A DNA stretch of 50,880 nt from Burkholderiales bacterium (GTDB lineage: Bacteria; Pseudomonadota; Gammaproteobacteria; Burkholderiales; Burkholderiaceae_C): NCBI GenBank assembly GCA_026932425.1, contig JAIXKN010000011.1:1-50880 (forward strand), given 5' to 3'. The translations under genes and the position numbers were made by a program. The notes below the pieces were generated by a model. That model saw only the letters and a program-made list of their open reading frames with translations. It searched no databases and was not told the DNA's origin. The stretch's first letter is position 1, and every line of letters begins with the position of its first letter. Below are positions 8,807 through 17,847 of this stretch, piece after piece.

Positions 8807-9907
8807 ATGTTAGTCGATTCAACGGTGCGCCGCGAACTCTCGCGCAGCTTCGGCGCGACCCTCGTCGTCATCCTCACCATCGTGCTGACGATGTTCCTGC
8901 TGCGCACGGTCGGCCTGGCGGCCAAGGGCACCGTCTCGCCGCAGGACGTCGTGCTCGTGCTGGGCTACACCGCGCTCGGACACCTGCCCTCGATGCTCAG
9001 CCTCTCGATGTTCGTGGCCATCGTCATCACCCTGGGCCGCATGTACCGCGACAGCGAGATGGTGATCTGGTTCAGCGGCGGCATCGGCCTGGCGCGCTTC
9101 GTGCGCCCGGTGCTGCAGACCGCGTGGCCGGTGTTCGTCGTCGCTGCCGTGCTGCTGCTGATCGTCTGGCCCTGGGGCAACCGCAACAGCTACGACCTGC
9201 GCGACCGCTACGCGCAGCGCTCGGACCTCTCGCGCGTGGCGCCGGGCGTGTTCCAGTCCTCGGCCGACGGCCGCCGCGTCTTCTTCATCGATCGCGAGAG
9301 CCCCGAGAGCACCGACGCGCGCAACGTCTTCGTCCTCACCCGGCAGGAGCACAACGAGAGCGTGACCTCGGCACACCGCGGCCACCTGCAGACCGTGAAC
9401 GACGAGCGCTGGCTGGTGCTCGAGCGCGGGCAGCGCAACGACAGCGACATGGCCAGCGGCGAGCGCACGCTCGCCAGCTTCGAGAGCTACCGCGTGCTGG
9501 TGCAGGAGAAGGCGGTGCGCGAGGCGCAGGCGCGGCCGCCGCGCGCGCTGCCGACGCTGCAGCTGCTGCGCGAGCCCACGCCGCGCAACCAGGGCGAGCT
9601 CGCGTGGCGCCTGGGCATGCTGCTGGCGACCGCGAACCTGGTGCTGCTGGGCGTTCCGCTGGCGGCGACGAACCCGCGGCGGCCGAGCAACTGGAACCTG
9701 CTCTTCGCGCTGCTGGCCTTCGTCGTCTATTTCAACCTCGTCAACCTGACGCAGGCCTGGGTCGGCAGCGAGCGGGTCGGCCTCGGTGCCGCGCTGACGG
9801 CCGTGCACGGCGGCTGCTTCCTGCTCGCGCTCGCGCTGCTGTGGTGGCGCGAGCACGCCGCGACGCTGCACCTGCCTTGGCAGCGCCGCAGCGCGGCTTC
9901 GGCCTGA
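8807..9907 (+). CDS. lptF: LPS export ABC transporter permease LptF
   Basis: LptF is one of the two inner-membrane permeases of the LptB2FG complex that extracts lipopolysaccharide and pushes it towards the Lpt bridge. The 366-residue protein has the family layout: about three N-terminal membrane helices, a periplasmic jellyroll domain (about residues 135-265) and three C-terminal helices. The coupling-helix segment is MYRDSEMVIWFSGG. The start has GAAGG close upstream. lptG follows 10 bases after the stop, so the two are co-transcribed. The 211-base gap to pepA is a divergent promoter region in which no clear hexamers were found. Confidence 0.95.
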   Translation: MLVDSTVRRELSRSFGATLVVILTIVLTMFLLRTVGLAAKGTVSPQDVVLVLGYTALGHLPSMLSLSMFVAIVITLGRMYRDSEMVIWFSGGIGLARFVRPVLQTAWPVFVVAAVLLLIVWPWGNRNSYDLRDRYAQRSDLSRVAPGVFQSSADGRRVFFIDRESPESTDARNVFVLTRQEHNESVTSAHRGHLQTVNDERWLVLERGQRNDSDMASGERTLASFESYRVLVQEKAVREAQARPPRALPTLQLLREPTPRNQGELAWRLGMLLATANLVLLGVPLAATNPRRPSNWNLLFALLAFVVYFNLVNLTQAWVGSERVGLGAALTAVHGGCFLLALALLWWREHAATLHLPWQRRSAASA

Positions 9908-9917
9908 AGGCGGCGGC

Positions 9918-11027
9918 ATGAGGACGGTCCGTCGGCTCTTCTACCGCGACATCGTGTCCTCGGTGGGCTTCGTCGCGGCGGCTTTCCTCTCGCTCTTCTT
10001 CTTCATCGACTTCGTCGACGACCTGGACGAGGTCGGCCGCCAGGGGCGCGCCGCCTGGCACGTCGCGCTGGCCGCGCTCTACGCGGTGCCGGCCCACCTC
10101 TACGACCTGATGCCGATCGCCGTGCTGATCGGCAGCATCTACGCGCTGGCGCGCATGGCGCAGGCCTCCGAATACACGATCCTGCGCACCGGGGGCCTCG
10201 GGCCCGGGCGTGCGCTGCGGCTGCTGGCGGGGCTGGGCATCGCCTTCGGCGTACTGAACTTCGTGGTCGGCGACCTGCTCGCGCCCGCGGCCGAACAGGC
10301 GGCGGTGCAACTGGCCGCGCGCTTCGACGGCGGGCGGCACATCGGCGGTGCCGGTGCCTGGCTCAAGGAGCGGCGCCCGGGCTCCGAGGGCGCGCACAGC
10401 GTCTCGATCAACATCGGCGGCATCAGCGCACAAGGCCAGCTGCAAGGGGTGCGCGTGTTCGAGTTCGACGCCGACGGCGGCCTTGTCACGCGCATCGACG
10501 CGCGCACAGCCAACGTCGGCAGCGACGGCCACTGGACGCTGCACGATGCACAGGTGACGCGCTGGCCGCAGCCGGGCAGCGCCGGCGCGCACCTGGTCGA
10601 CGAGAGGCACGCGAGCCTGACGCTGCAGAGCACGCTCGATGTCGCGGTCGTCGCGGCCGCGGTGCTGCCGCTTTCGTCGATGACGACGGCCGAGCTGTGG
10701 CGCTATTCGCGCCACCTCGAGGACCAGGCGCAGGCCTCGCAGCAGGTCGAGATCCGCTTCTGGAAGAAGGCGCTCTATCCGCTGTCGTGCCTGGTGATGG
10801 TGGCGCTGGCGCTGCCCTTTGCCTATCTGCACGCGCGCGCCGGCGGGCTGAGCCTGAAGGTCTTCGGCGGCATCATGCTGGGCATCGGCTTCGTGCTGCT
10901 CAACAATCTCGCCGGTCATCTGGGTATGCTGCGCGACTGGACGCCCTGGGTCGTGGCCGCGGCCCCGAGCCTGCTCTTCCTCCTGCTCTCGCTGGCCGCC
11001 TTCGCGTGGCTGGTGCGCTATCGATGA
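9918..11027 (+). CDS. lptG: LPS export ABC transporter permease LptG
   Basis: LptG is the partner permease of LptF. It has 369 residues, with N-terminal helices (DIVSSVGFVAAAFLSLFFFI), the coupling region ARMAQASEYTILRTGGL, a periplasmic domain and C-terminal helices ending in GGIMLGIGFVLLNNL. It lies 10 bases downstream of lptF. The lptB ATPase is not in this window. The start ATG sits just after the lptF stop with AAGGCGG as a weak ribosome site, consistent with coupling. Confidence 0.95.
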   Translation: MRTVRRLFYRDIVSSVGFVAAAFLSLFFFIDFVDDLDEVGRQGRAAWHVALAALYAVPAHLYDLMPIAVLIGSIYALARMAQASEYTILRTGGLGPGRALRLLAGLGIAFGVLNFVVGDLLAPAAEQAAVQLAARFDGGRHIGGAGAWLKERRPGSEGAHSVSINIGGISAQGQLQGVRVFEFDADGGLVTRIDARTANVGSDGHWTLHDAQVTRWPQPGSAGAHLVDERHASLTLQSTLDVAVVAAAVLPLSSMTTAELWRYSRHLEDQAQASQQVEIRFWKKALYPLSCLVMVALALPFAYLHARAGGLSLKVFGGIMLGIGFVLLNNLAGHLGMLRDWTPWVVAAAPSLLFLLLSLAAFAWLVRYR

Positions 11028-11118
11028 TCGCCCTGCGGCACGCGCCGCCCCCACGCACGCGCATGAAGCAAGCCCCGAAGCCCTTTGCGCCCATCTCCTC
11101 GGCGCCGGAACCCGCTGA

Positions 11119-12069
11119 ATGAACCTGCACCAGTTCCGCTTCGTCCAGGAGGCGGTGCGCCGAAACCTGAACCTGACCGAAACCGCCAAGGCGCTCTACA
11201 CCTCGCAGCCGGGCATCAGCAAGGCGATCCTCGAGCTCGAGGAGGAACTCGGCGTCGACATCTTCGCACGCCACGGCAAGCGGCTGCGCCGCGTCACCGA
11301 GCCCGGGCAGCTCGTGCTCAAGTCGATCGAGACCATCATGCGCGAGGTCGCCAACCTCAAGCGCATCGGCGAGGAGTATTCGAAGCAGGACGCCGGCACG
11401 CTCTCGATCGCGACCACGCACACGCAGGCGCGCTACTTCCTGCCGCAGCGCGTGACCGAGCTGCGCCGCCGCTTCCCCAAGGTGCAGCTCGTGCTGCACC
11501 AGGGCATGCCCGAGCAGGTTGCGCGCATGCTGCTGGACGATGTCGCCGACGTCGGCATCGCCACCGAGGCGCTGGCCGCGCACGAGGACCTGCTGAGCCT
11601 GCCCTGCTACGAATGGCAGCACGTGATGGTCGTGCCGGTCGGCCATCCGCTGGCCGGGGTCGAGCGCCCGACGATCGAGCAGCTCGCCGCCGTGCCGCTC
11701 GTGCTCTACCACCCGACGATGACCGGGCGCACGCGCATCGACCAGGCCTTCGCGCGCGCCCGGCTCAAGCCCTTCGTCTCGCTCGAGGGCATCGACTCCG
11801 ACGTCATCATGACCTACGTGCGCGCGGGCATGGGCGTGGGCATCGTCACCGAGCTCGCGGCGCAGGCCGAGACGCTCGGCACCGAGCTCGTCGCGCGCCC
11901 GCTCGGGCACCTGTTCGGGTCGAACACGACGCGCGTGGCCTTCAAGCGCGGCGCCTACCTGCGGCACTTCGTGTTCGCGTTCGCCGAGCTGCTCTCCGAG
12001 CGCCTGTCGGCACCGCTGATCCAGCGCGCGATGAGCGGCGACGCCGACGCGCGCGACTACGATCTCTAG
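11119..12069 (+). CDS. cysB: LysR-family sulfur assimilation regulator CysB
   Basis: A 316-residue LysR-type regulator. The N-terminal winged helix-turn-helix (NLTETAKALYTSQPGISKAI, about residues 18-37) and the following ELGVDIFARHGKRL are near-invariant in CysB proteins. The C-terminal effector domain carries the CysB-type TTHTQARYFLP and LYHPTMTGR segments. CysB activates sulfate uptake and cysteine biosynthesis genes and senses acetylserine and sulfur status. Here its own target operon is absent; the next gene, 35 bases downstream, is a PLP aminotransferase that may act on methionine. Family assignment is firm; the direction of control in this species is inferred. Confidence 0.92.
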   Translation: MNLHQFRFVQEAVRRNLNLTETAKALYTSQPGISKAILELEEELGVDIFARHGKRLRRVTEPGQLVLKSIETIMREVANLKRIGEEYSKQDAGTLSIATTHTQARYFLPQRVTELRRRFPKVQLVLHQGMPEQVARMLLDDVADVGIATEALAAHEDLLSLPCYEWQHVMVVPVGHPLAGVERPTIEQLAAVPLVLYHPTMTGRTRIDQAFARARLKPFVSLEGIDSDVIMTYVRAGMGVGIVTELAAQAETLGTELVARPLGHLFGSNTTRVAFKRGAYLRHFVFAFAELLSERLSAPLIQRAMSGDADARDYDL

Positions 12070-12104
12070 CTCCGATCCCACCGCCAGCCTCCTGCCGTCA
12101 CGCC

Positions 12105-13277
12105 ATGAATCCCCCCTCCCTGCCGGTGCGCACCCCGGACCTGCCCTCGCGCCTGCCCAAGGTCGGCACGACCATCTTCAGCGTGATGTCGGCGCTGGCC
12201 CTCGAGCATGGCGCCGTCAACCTCGGGCAGGGCTTCCCGGATTTCGATTGCGACCCGCGCCTGGTCGAGCGCGTGCACGACGCGATGCGCGAGGGCCTGA
12301 ACCAGTACCCGCCGATGCCGGGCGTGCCGGCGCTGCGCCAGGCCGTCGCGCGCAAGATCGAAGCGCTCTACGGGAAGCGCTACGACGTCGACGCCGAGAT
12401 CACCGTGACCGCCGGCGCGACGCAGGCGATCATCACCGCGGTGCTGTGCTGCGTGCACCCCGGCGACGAGGTGATCGTGCTCGAGCCCTGCTACGACAGC
12501 TACGGCCCGAGCATCGAACTCGCCGGCGGCACCATCGTGCGCGTGCCGCTGACACCCGGGAGCTTTCGCCCGGACCTCGGACTGATCGCCGCGGCGATCA
12601 CGCCGCGCACGCGGGCGCTGCTGCTGAACTCGCCGCACAACCCGACGGCCACCGTCTGGACACGCGTCGAGATGGAGCGGCTCGAGGCGCTGCTGGCGCC
12701 CACCGACGTGCTGCTGATCAGCGACGAGGTCTACGAGCACATGGTCTTCGACGGCCAGCCGCACGTCAGCGCGAGCAGCCTGCCGGGCCTGGCCGCGCGC
12801 GCCTTCGTGATCTCGAGCTTCGGCAAGACCTTCCACGTCACCGGCTGGAAGGTCGGCACGGTGGCCGCGCCGGCGGCGCTGACGGCCGAGTTCCGCAAGG
12901 TGCACCAGTTCAACGTCTTCACCGTCAACACGCCGATGCAGCACGGGCTGGCGCGCCACCTGGCCGACCCCGAGCCCTACCTCGGGCTGCCGGCCTTCTA
13001 CCAGCGCAAGCGCGACCTCTTCCGCGAAGGCCTCGAGCGCACGCGCCTCGTGCCGCTGCACACGCAGGGCAGCTACTTCCAGTGCGTCGACTACCGCGCC
13101 GTGAGCCCCCTTGGCGAAGCGGAGTTCTGCAAGTGGCTCACGCGCGAGGCCGGCGTGGCCGCGATCCCGCTCTCGGCCTTCTACGACGGCGGCTTCGAGC
13201 AGGGCATCGTGCGCCTGTGCTTCGCGAAGAAGGACGAGACGCTGCAGCGGGCACTCGAGCGCCTGGCCCGGATCTAG
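12105..13277 (+). CDS. PLP-dependent aminotransferase class I/II, methionine aminotransferase (YbdL)-like
   Basis: A fold-type I PLP enzyme of 390 residues. It shows NLGQGFPDF near the N-terminus, NSPHNPTATVW, DEVYEHMVFDG and the PLP lysine in SSFGKTFHVTGWK (Lys241). The set matches the YbdL/kynurenine aminotransferase branch, which prefers methionine, phenylalanine and similar donors. It follows cysB closely on the same strand, so a role in sulfur amino acid metabolism, such as recycling 2-keto-4-methylthiobutyrate, is a reasonable guess rather than proven. The ATG at 12105 matches the family start; upstream frame is not conserved-looking. Confidence 0.9.
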   Translation: MNPPSLPVRTPDLPSRLPKVGTTIFSVMSALALEHGAVNLGQGFPDFDCDPRLVERVHDAMREGLNQYPPMPGVPALRQAVARKIEALYGKRYDVDAEITVTAGATQAIITAVLCCVHPGDEVIVLEPCYDSYGPSIELAGGTIVRVPLTPGSFRPDLGLIAAAITPRTRALLLNSPHNPTATVWTRVEMERLEALLAPTDVLLISDEVYEHMVFDGQPHVSASSLPGLAARAFVISSFGKTFHVTGWKVGTVAAPAALTAEFRKVHQFNVFTVNTPMQHGLARHLADPEPYLGLPAFYQRKRDLFREGLERTRLVPLHTQGSYFQCVDYRAVSPLGEAEFCKWLTREAGVAAIPLSAFYDGGFEQGIVRLCFAKKDETLQRALERLARI

Positions 13278-13298
13278 GCCGGTCGGCCGAGAACCCGC

Positions 13299-15224
13299 TC
13301 AGCCGCCGCGCCCGCGGCCAAGGCCGCCGAGCCGGACATCGGCGTCGCCGAAGAGGCTCTCGGGCATCAGCGGCTGCGTCACGTCCAGGTCCAGCGGCAC
13401 CGTCGGCTGCTGGTCGAGGTCCATCATCCCGGAGTCCTCGTGCGCCGGCAGGTCCTCCAGCGACATCGGCTGCGTGCCCTCGCCGCCCTCGCTGATCGGC
13501 AGCAGCACGTCGACGTCGCCGCGCTCGAGCGACTCGCGATCGAGCAGGTCGCGCGCCAGCGAATACAGGAACATCACGTCGCGGTACGCCGGCAGGTCGA
13601 AGGTCTCGCCCCGCGCCTTGCGAAAGAGCAGCGATTCGAGTTCTGCCATCGCGTCGATCGGCGAGGCCCAGACCTGCTGCAGCCGCGCGATGATCGACGG
13701 ATAGTCCTCGAGCGGACGTCCCTGCCCCGGGTCCGCGCTCCAGTCGGGCGCGTAGGCGTTGAAGCGGTGGTTGAAGCGCGTGCGCGTGCGCTCGTAGGCC
13801 TCGCGATCGCCCTGCCGGCGGTAGATCTCGAGCAGCTTCAGGTAGGGCACCGGGCTGCCGCCGCCGGTGTTGCGCAGGTGTTCGACGAGCAGGTCGATCG
13901 CCGCGTCCTCCTGCCCCAGCACGACGAAGAACTCGGCCTGCTGCTCGAGGTCGATCAGCATCTCGATCGAGACGTCCTGGGCGTCGTCGGCCTCTTCGGC
14001 ACGCCAGCCCAGCGGCAGCACCTCGGTGCGCTCGACGGTGCTGACCTCCCCCGTCGGCTCCGACAAGGTCTGCGCAGGCAACGCGCCCGATGTCCCAGGA
14101 TCGGCCGGGGGCCTCGCCACGCCCGCATGCGGGACCTTGCCTTCGCCTGCCGTGATCGGCGTCGCGACGGTCGGCACCGGGCCGTGGTCGGAGGCAGGAT
14201 GCGTTGCACTTGCCGCCGCCGTACCTCGGGCCGCCGCTGCCCAGGCGAGCTCGCCCTCCTGCTGCAGGCGCCGCAGCTTGAGCCACAGCCAGGCGCAGAT
14301 CAAGGCCAGCGCAGCCGCCAACGCCAGGAGCCAGGGCGTCCATTGCGCGCGCTGGTCGGCTTCGGCAGCGCGTCGTCGCAGCTCGAGCAGGGCCTCGCGG
14401 TCGGCGGCGGAGTCGGTGCGCAGGCGCTCGATCGCCTGCTCGAGCGCGGCGATGCGCTGCGCCGCCGCGGACGCTGCCTCGGCCGCGGCCTGCGCTGCCG
14501 CCTCGGCGGCTTCGGCCTGCAGCGCCTCCGCGCTGCGCGTCATCACCGGCACCGGTTCGGGATCGAGCTGCAGACGCGGCCGTCCGGCGCCGACAGCAGC
14601 AGGAGCCGGCGCAGCGGGCGCAGCAGGGGTCGCCGCCGGTGCCGTCCGCCGCGCCGCCCGACGCCGGGGCGGGCGCGGGGCCGGTGTCGTCGCTTCCCGC
14701 GCAGCGATCGTCGCAGCGCGAGCGCCGCGCACTGCGGGCACCGCCGCCGTCTCCGGTGCCACGGCCCGCACCTCCGTGATCCCCTCGGCACGGGATGCAG
14801 CTTCCGATGACGCCGCGACCGCGGTCATCGGAGCACTCGGCGCACTCGGCGCCACCGGATCGGCAAAGACGACGAAGCGCCGCTGCAGCTTGGGCGGACA
14901 ACCCAGCGACAGGCTCATCGCCACCAGCGGCTCATCGATCGGCACCGTCGTGCGAACGCGCAGCACCCGCTGCGTTCCCTCGCCTTCGAGGCGGGTGCGC
15001 ACCGCCTCCGGCGGCAGCCGCGTCTCGCCGACGACGACCTCCGCGGCCACACACTCGGGCTCGAGCCGCTCGCCGGGATCGAGTCGAAGGCCGATCGCAT
15101 GGTCCAGCGTGCGCCCGAGCGTTGTCGAAGGCTCGACCGGCAGGAAGCCGATCGCTGCGGCATCGATGGCCGACAAGCCCAGCGACAGCGAGACAAGGAG
15201 GTGCGAGAGCCGCGTCTTCTGCAT
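13299..15224 (-). CDS. FimV-like membrane protein
   Basis: A 641-residue protein with a signal peptide (MQKTRLSHLLVSLSLGLSA) and a FimV-type N-terminal periplasmic domain (LDPGERLEPECVAAEVVVG, about residues 25-130). An Ala/Pro-rich linker and a short coiled coil (about 230-295) follow, then one membrane helix (WTPWLLALAAALALICAWLW) and an acidic cytoplasmic C-terminus containing helical repeat-like segments (FFVVLGQEDAAIDLLVEHL). FimV proteins act at the cell pole in type IV pilus assembly and twitching. The usual fimV neighbours (asd, truA) are absent, so this may be a paralogue. Function is inferred from architecture. Confidence 0.72.
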   Translation of the reverse strand: MQKTRLSHLLVSLSLGLSAIDAAAIGFLPVEPSTTLGRTLDHAIGLRLDPGERLEPECVAAEVVVGETRLPPEAVRTRLEGEGTQRVLRVRTTVPIDEPLVAMSLSLGCPPKLQRRFVVFADPVAPSAPSAPMTAVAASSEAASRAEGITEVRAVAPETAAVPAVRGARAATIAAREATTPAPRPPRRRAARRTAPAATPAAPAAPAPAAVGAGRPRLQLDPEPVPVMTRSAEALQAEAAEAAAQAAAEAASAAAQRIAALEQAIERLRTDSAADREALLELRRRAAEADQRAQWTPWLLALAAALALICAWLWLKLRRLQQEGELAWAAAARGTAAASATHPASDHGPVPTVATPITAGEGKVPHAGVARPPADPGTSGALPAQTLSEPTGEVSTVERTEVLPLGWRAEEADDAQDVSIEMLIDLEQQAEFFVVLGQEDAAIDLLVEHLRNTGGGSPVPYLKLLEIYRRQGDREAYERTRTRFNHRFNAYAPDWSADPGQGRPLEDYPSIIARLQQVWASPIDAMAELESLLFRKARGETFDLPAYRDVMFLYSLARDLLDRESLERGDVDVLLPISEGGEGTQPMSLEDLPAHEDSGMMDLDQQPTVPLDLDVTQPLMPESLFGDADVRLGGLGRGRGG

Positions 15225-15357
15225 GCAGGAACGCCCAGGGCAGAGCGCGGGCACTCTAGCATGAAGGTCCGGCGCTCCAGCCGCAGCCACAGCCGCGGCG
15301 ACACCACCCATTTGCAGGGGGTCGCCACGTTCCGCTCGCCCCGGCACCGAGCGGCAT

Positions 15358-15390
15358 CACCCCCGGACCACCCCCGGACCACCCCCGCAC
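15358..15390. repeat. Three tandem 11-bp repeats in a divergent promoter region
   Basis: CACCCCCGGAC occurs twice head to tail and is followed by CACCCCCGCAC. The period is about one DNA turn. The minus strand carries three runs of five G. It lies between the divergent FimV-like and phosphotransferase genes. Confidence 0.8.
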
Positions 15391-15453
15391 AAGTGCATGG
15401 AAAATCGGGCCGAGATCGATTTTCTGCGCGACATGGACGGAAGGACAGACTCG

Positions 15454-16530
15454 ATGGACCCCAACACCGGCACCAGGCCGATGGCCGCAAGCCACGCCTT
15501 CGACGTCGCGGCGCTGCAGCGATACCTCGAGGCGCACCTGGCCGGCTTCGCCGGGCCGCTGTCGGTGGAGCAGTTCAAGGGCGGGCAGTCGAACCCGACG
15601 TATCTGCTGAAGACGCCTGCGGCGAGCTGGGTGATGCGCAGCAAGCCCGGCCCGGCTGCACGCCTGCTGCCCTCGGCGCACGCGATCGAGCGCGAATACC
15701 GCGTGATGCAGGCGCTCGCCGCGACCGCGGTGCCGGTGCCGCGCATGTTGCTGCTGTGCGAGGACGAGACCGTGATCGGGCGCGCGTTCTACGTGATGGA
15801 GCGCGTCGAGGGCCGCGTGCTCTGGGACCCGGCGCTGCCGACGATGACGCGCGAGCAGCGCGGCGCGATCTACGACGAGATGAACCGGGTCATCGCGGCC
15901 TTGCACGCCGTCGACCCGGAGGCGCTCGGGCTGCAGGACTACGGCAAGCCCGGCAGCTACTTCGAGCGCCAGATCGCGCGCTGGAGCCGGCAGTACGAGG
16001 CCTCGGCCACCGGCACCATCGAGGCGATGGACCGGCTCATCGAGTGGCTGCCACGCAACCTGCCCGCAAGCGCGCGCGACGACAGCCAGGTCGCGATCGT
16101 CCACGGCGACTTCCGGCTCGACAACCTGATGTTCCACGCAAGCGAGCCGCGCGTGGTCGCGGTGCTCGACTGGGAGCTCTCCACGCTCGGGCACCCGCTG
16201 GCCGATTTCAGCTACCACTGCATGACCTGGCACATCCCGCCCGGCGAGTTCCGCGGCATCGCCGGGCTGGATCACGCCGCACTGGGCATCCCGAGTGAAG
16301 CCGAGTACGTCCGCCGCTACTGCGAACGCAGCGGCCGCGGCGACCCGGCGACGCTGGCCGCCGACTGGAACTTCTACCTCGCCTACAACCTGTTCCGCCT
16401 CGCGGCGATCACGCAGGGCATCGCCAAGCGCGTGCTCGAAGGCACGGCCGCGAGCGCGCAGGCGCGCGCCACCGGCGCGGCGACGCGCCCGCTCGCCGAG
16501 CGCGGCTGGAGTTACGCGCAGCGCGCCTGA
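15454..16530 (+). CDS. APH-fold phosphotransferase, ACAD10/11 and LvaA-like
   Basis: A 358-residue kinase of the aminoglycoside phosphotransferase fold. [10 protein letters not shown] forms the nucleotide loop, [13 protein letters not shown] holds the catalytic Asp and Asn, and [19 protein letters not shown] is the metal-binding region. This subgroup is the one fused to acyl-CoA dehydrogenase in vertebrate ACAD10/11 and paired with it in levulinate degradation (LvaA), where it phosphorylates 4-hydroxyacyl-CoA. It is not an antibiotic-resistance gene by this evidence. The ATG at 15454 has GGAAGGA 8 bases upstream, and earlier starts (15397, 15433) lack one. An acyl-CoA dehydrogenase gene follows at 38 bases, suggesting one operon. 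Confidence 0.88.
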   Translation: MDPNTGTRPMAASHAFDVAALQRYLEAHLAGFAGPLSVEQFKGGQSNPTYLLKTPAASWVMRSKPGPAARLLPSAHAIEREYRVMQALAATAVPVPRMLLLCEDETVIGRAFYVMERVEGRVLWDPALPTMTREQRGAIYDEMNRVIAALHAVDPEALGLQDYGKPGSYFERQIARWSRQYEASATGTIEAMDRLIEWLPRNLPASARDDSQVAIVHGDFRLDNLMFHASEPRVVAVLDWELSTLGHPLADFSYHCMTWHIPPGEFRGIAGLDHAALGIPSEAEYVRRYCERSGRGDPATLAADWNFYLAYNLFRLAAITQGIAKRVLEGTAASAQARATGAATRPLAERGWSYAQRA

Positions 16531-16568
16531 ACCCCGTCAACGAACCCGTCCGACCCCAAGGAGACCCG

Positions 16569-17816
16569 ATGGACTTCGCGCATTCGCCCCGTGTGCAGGA
16601 ACTGCAGACCCGGTTGCAGGCCTTCATGGACGAGCACATCTATCCGGCCGAGAAGGAGTACTGGGCCGAGCTGCGGGCCAACACCGCCGCCGGCCGGCGC
16701 TGGACGCCGCTGCAGGTGATCGAGCGGCTCAAGCCCAAGGCCCGTGCGGCCGGGCTCTGGAACCTCTTCCTGCCGCCCAAGGCCGAGCAGCACGGACCGG
16801 CACTCGACTACGGCATGGGCCTGACCAACCTCGAGTACGCACCGCTGTCGGAAATCATGGGCGCGGTGCCCTGGGCCAGCGAGGTCTTCAACTGCTCGGC
16901 GCCGGACACCGGGAACATGGAGACGATCGCGCGCTACGGCACGCCCGAGCACCACAAGCGCTGGCTCGAGCCGCTGCTCGAAGGCCGCATCCGCAGCGCC
17001 TTCGCGATGACCGAGCCGGCGGTCGCCTCGTCGGACGCGACCAACATCCAGGCGCGCATCGAGCGCGACGGCGACGAGTACGTGCTCAACGGCCGCAAGT
17101 GGTGGACCAGCGGCGCCGGCGACCCGCGCTGCGCGCTCTTCATCTTCATGGGCAAGACCGACCCGCAGGCGCCGCGGCACACGCAGCAGTCGATGATCCT
17201 CGTGCCGCGCGACACGCCGGGCATCACCGTGCTGCGCCCGCTGCCGGTCTTCGGCTACGACGACGCGCCGCACGGGCACATGGAGGTGCTGTTCGAGAAC
17301 GTCCGCGTGCCGGTCGGCAACATCCTGCTCGGCGAAGGCCGCGGCTTCGAGATCGCGCAGGGGCGCCTTGGCCCCGGGCGAATCCACCACTGCATGCGAA
17401 CGATCGGGCTGGCCGAGCGCGCCCTGGGGCTGATGTGCCGTCGCGCGCTCGAGCGCGTGGCCTTCGGCAAGCCGCTGGCGCAACAGGGCGTGACGCAGGA
17501 ACGCATCGCCGAGGCCCGCTGCCGCATCGACCAGGCGCGGCTGCTGACGCTCAAGGCCGCGTGGATGATGGACGTGGCCGGCAACAAGGCCGCGAAGACC
17601 GAGATCGCGATGATCAAGGCGGTCGCGCCGACGATGGCCGGCCAGGTCATCGACTGGGCAATGCAGGTGCACGGCGGTGCCGGGATGAGCGACGATTTCC
17701 CGCTCGCCTATTTCTACACGCTGGTGCGCACGCTGCGTTTTGCCGACGGGCCCGACGAGGTGCACCGCGCCGCGATCGCCAAGCTCGAACTGGCCAGGCA
17801 CGCCCCCCGGCCCTGA
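16569..17816 (+). CDS. Acyl-CoA dehydrogenase family protein, ACAD11/LvaC-like
   Basis: A 415-residue flavoenzyme with the acyl-CoA dehydrogenase layout: N-terminal helical domain, middle beta domain with [17 protein letters not shown] and the substrate/FAD loop [11 protein letters not shown], and a C-terminal helical domain with [21 protein letters not shown] lies 6 bases before the ATG. Together with the preceding APH-like kinase it mirrors ACAD10/11 and LvaA/LvaC, in which a phosphorylated 4-hydroxyacyl-CoA is processed into a 3-hydroxy form that can enter beta-oxidation. The substrate here is inferred from that pairing; ordinary fatty acyl-CoA oxidation is the alternative. Confidence 0.92.
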   Translation: MDFAHSPRVQELQTRLQAFMDEHIYPAEKEYWAELRANTAAGRRWTPLQVIERLKPKARAAGLWNLFLPPKAEQHGPALDYGMGLTNLEYAPLSEIMGAVPWASEVFNCSAPDTGNMETIARYGTPEHHKRWLEPLLEGRIRSAFAMTEPAVASSDATNIQARIERDGDEYVLNGRKWWTSGAGDPRCALFIFMGKTDPQAPRHTQQSMILVPRDTPGITVLRPLPVFGYDDAPHGHMEVLFENVRVPVGNILLGEGRGFEIAQGRLGPGRIHHCMRTIGLAERALGLMCRRALERVAFGKPLAQQGVTQERIAEARCRIDQARLLTLKAAWMMDVAGNKAAKTEIAMIKAVAPTMAGQVIDWAMQVHGGAGMSDDFPLAYFYTLVRTLRFADGPDEVHRAAIAKLELARHAPRP

Positions 17817-17847
17817 CCGGCCGGCGGCGCCGCCCGCGCGCCGGGGC

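Noticed and set aside
4717-9921. Very long plus-strand open frame (1734 codons) opposite livK-like, holC and pepA
   Set aside because: It runs antisense to well-recognised genes, is Arg/Ala/Asp rich, and has no family features. Long antisense frames are expected in high-GC DNA.
15397-15453. Earlier ATGs (15397, 15433) for the APH-like kinase
   Set aside because: GGAAGGA at 15439-15445 sits 8 bases before the ATG at 15454, and homologous motifs begin only after this start.
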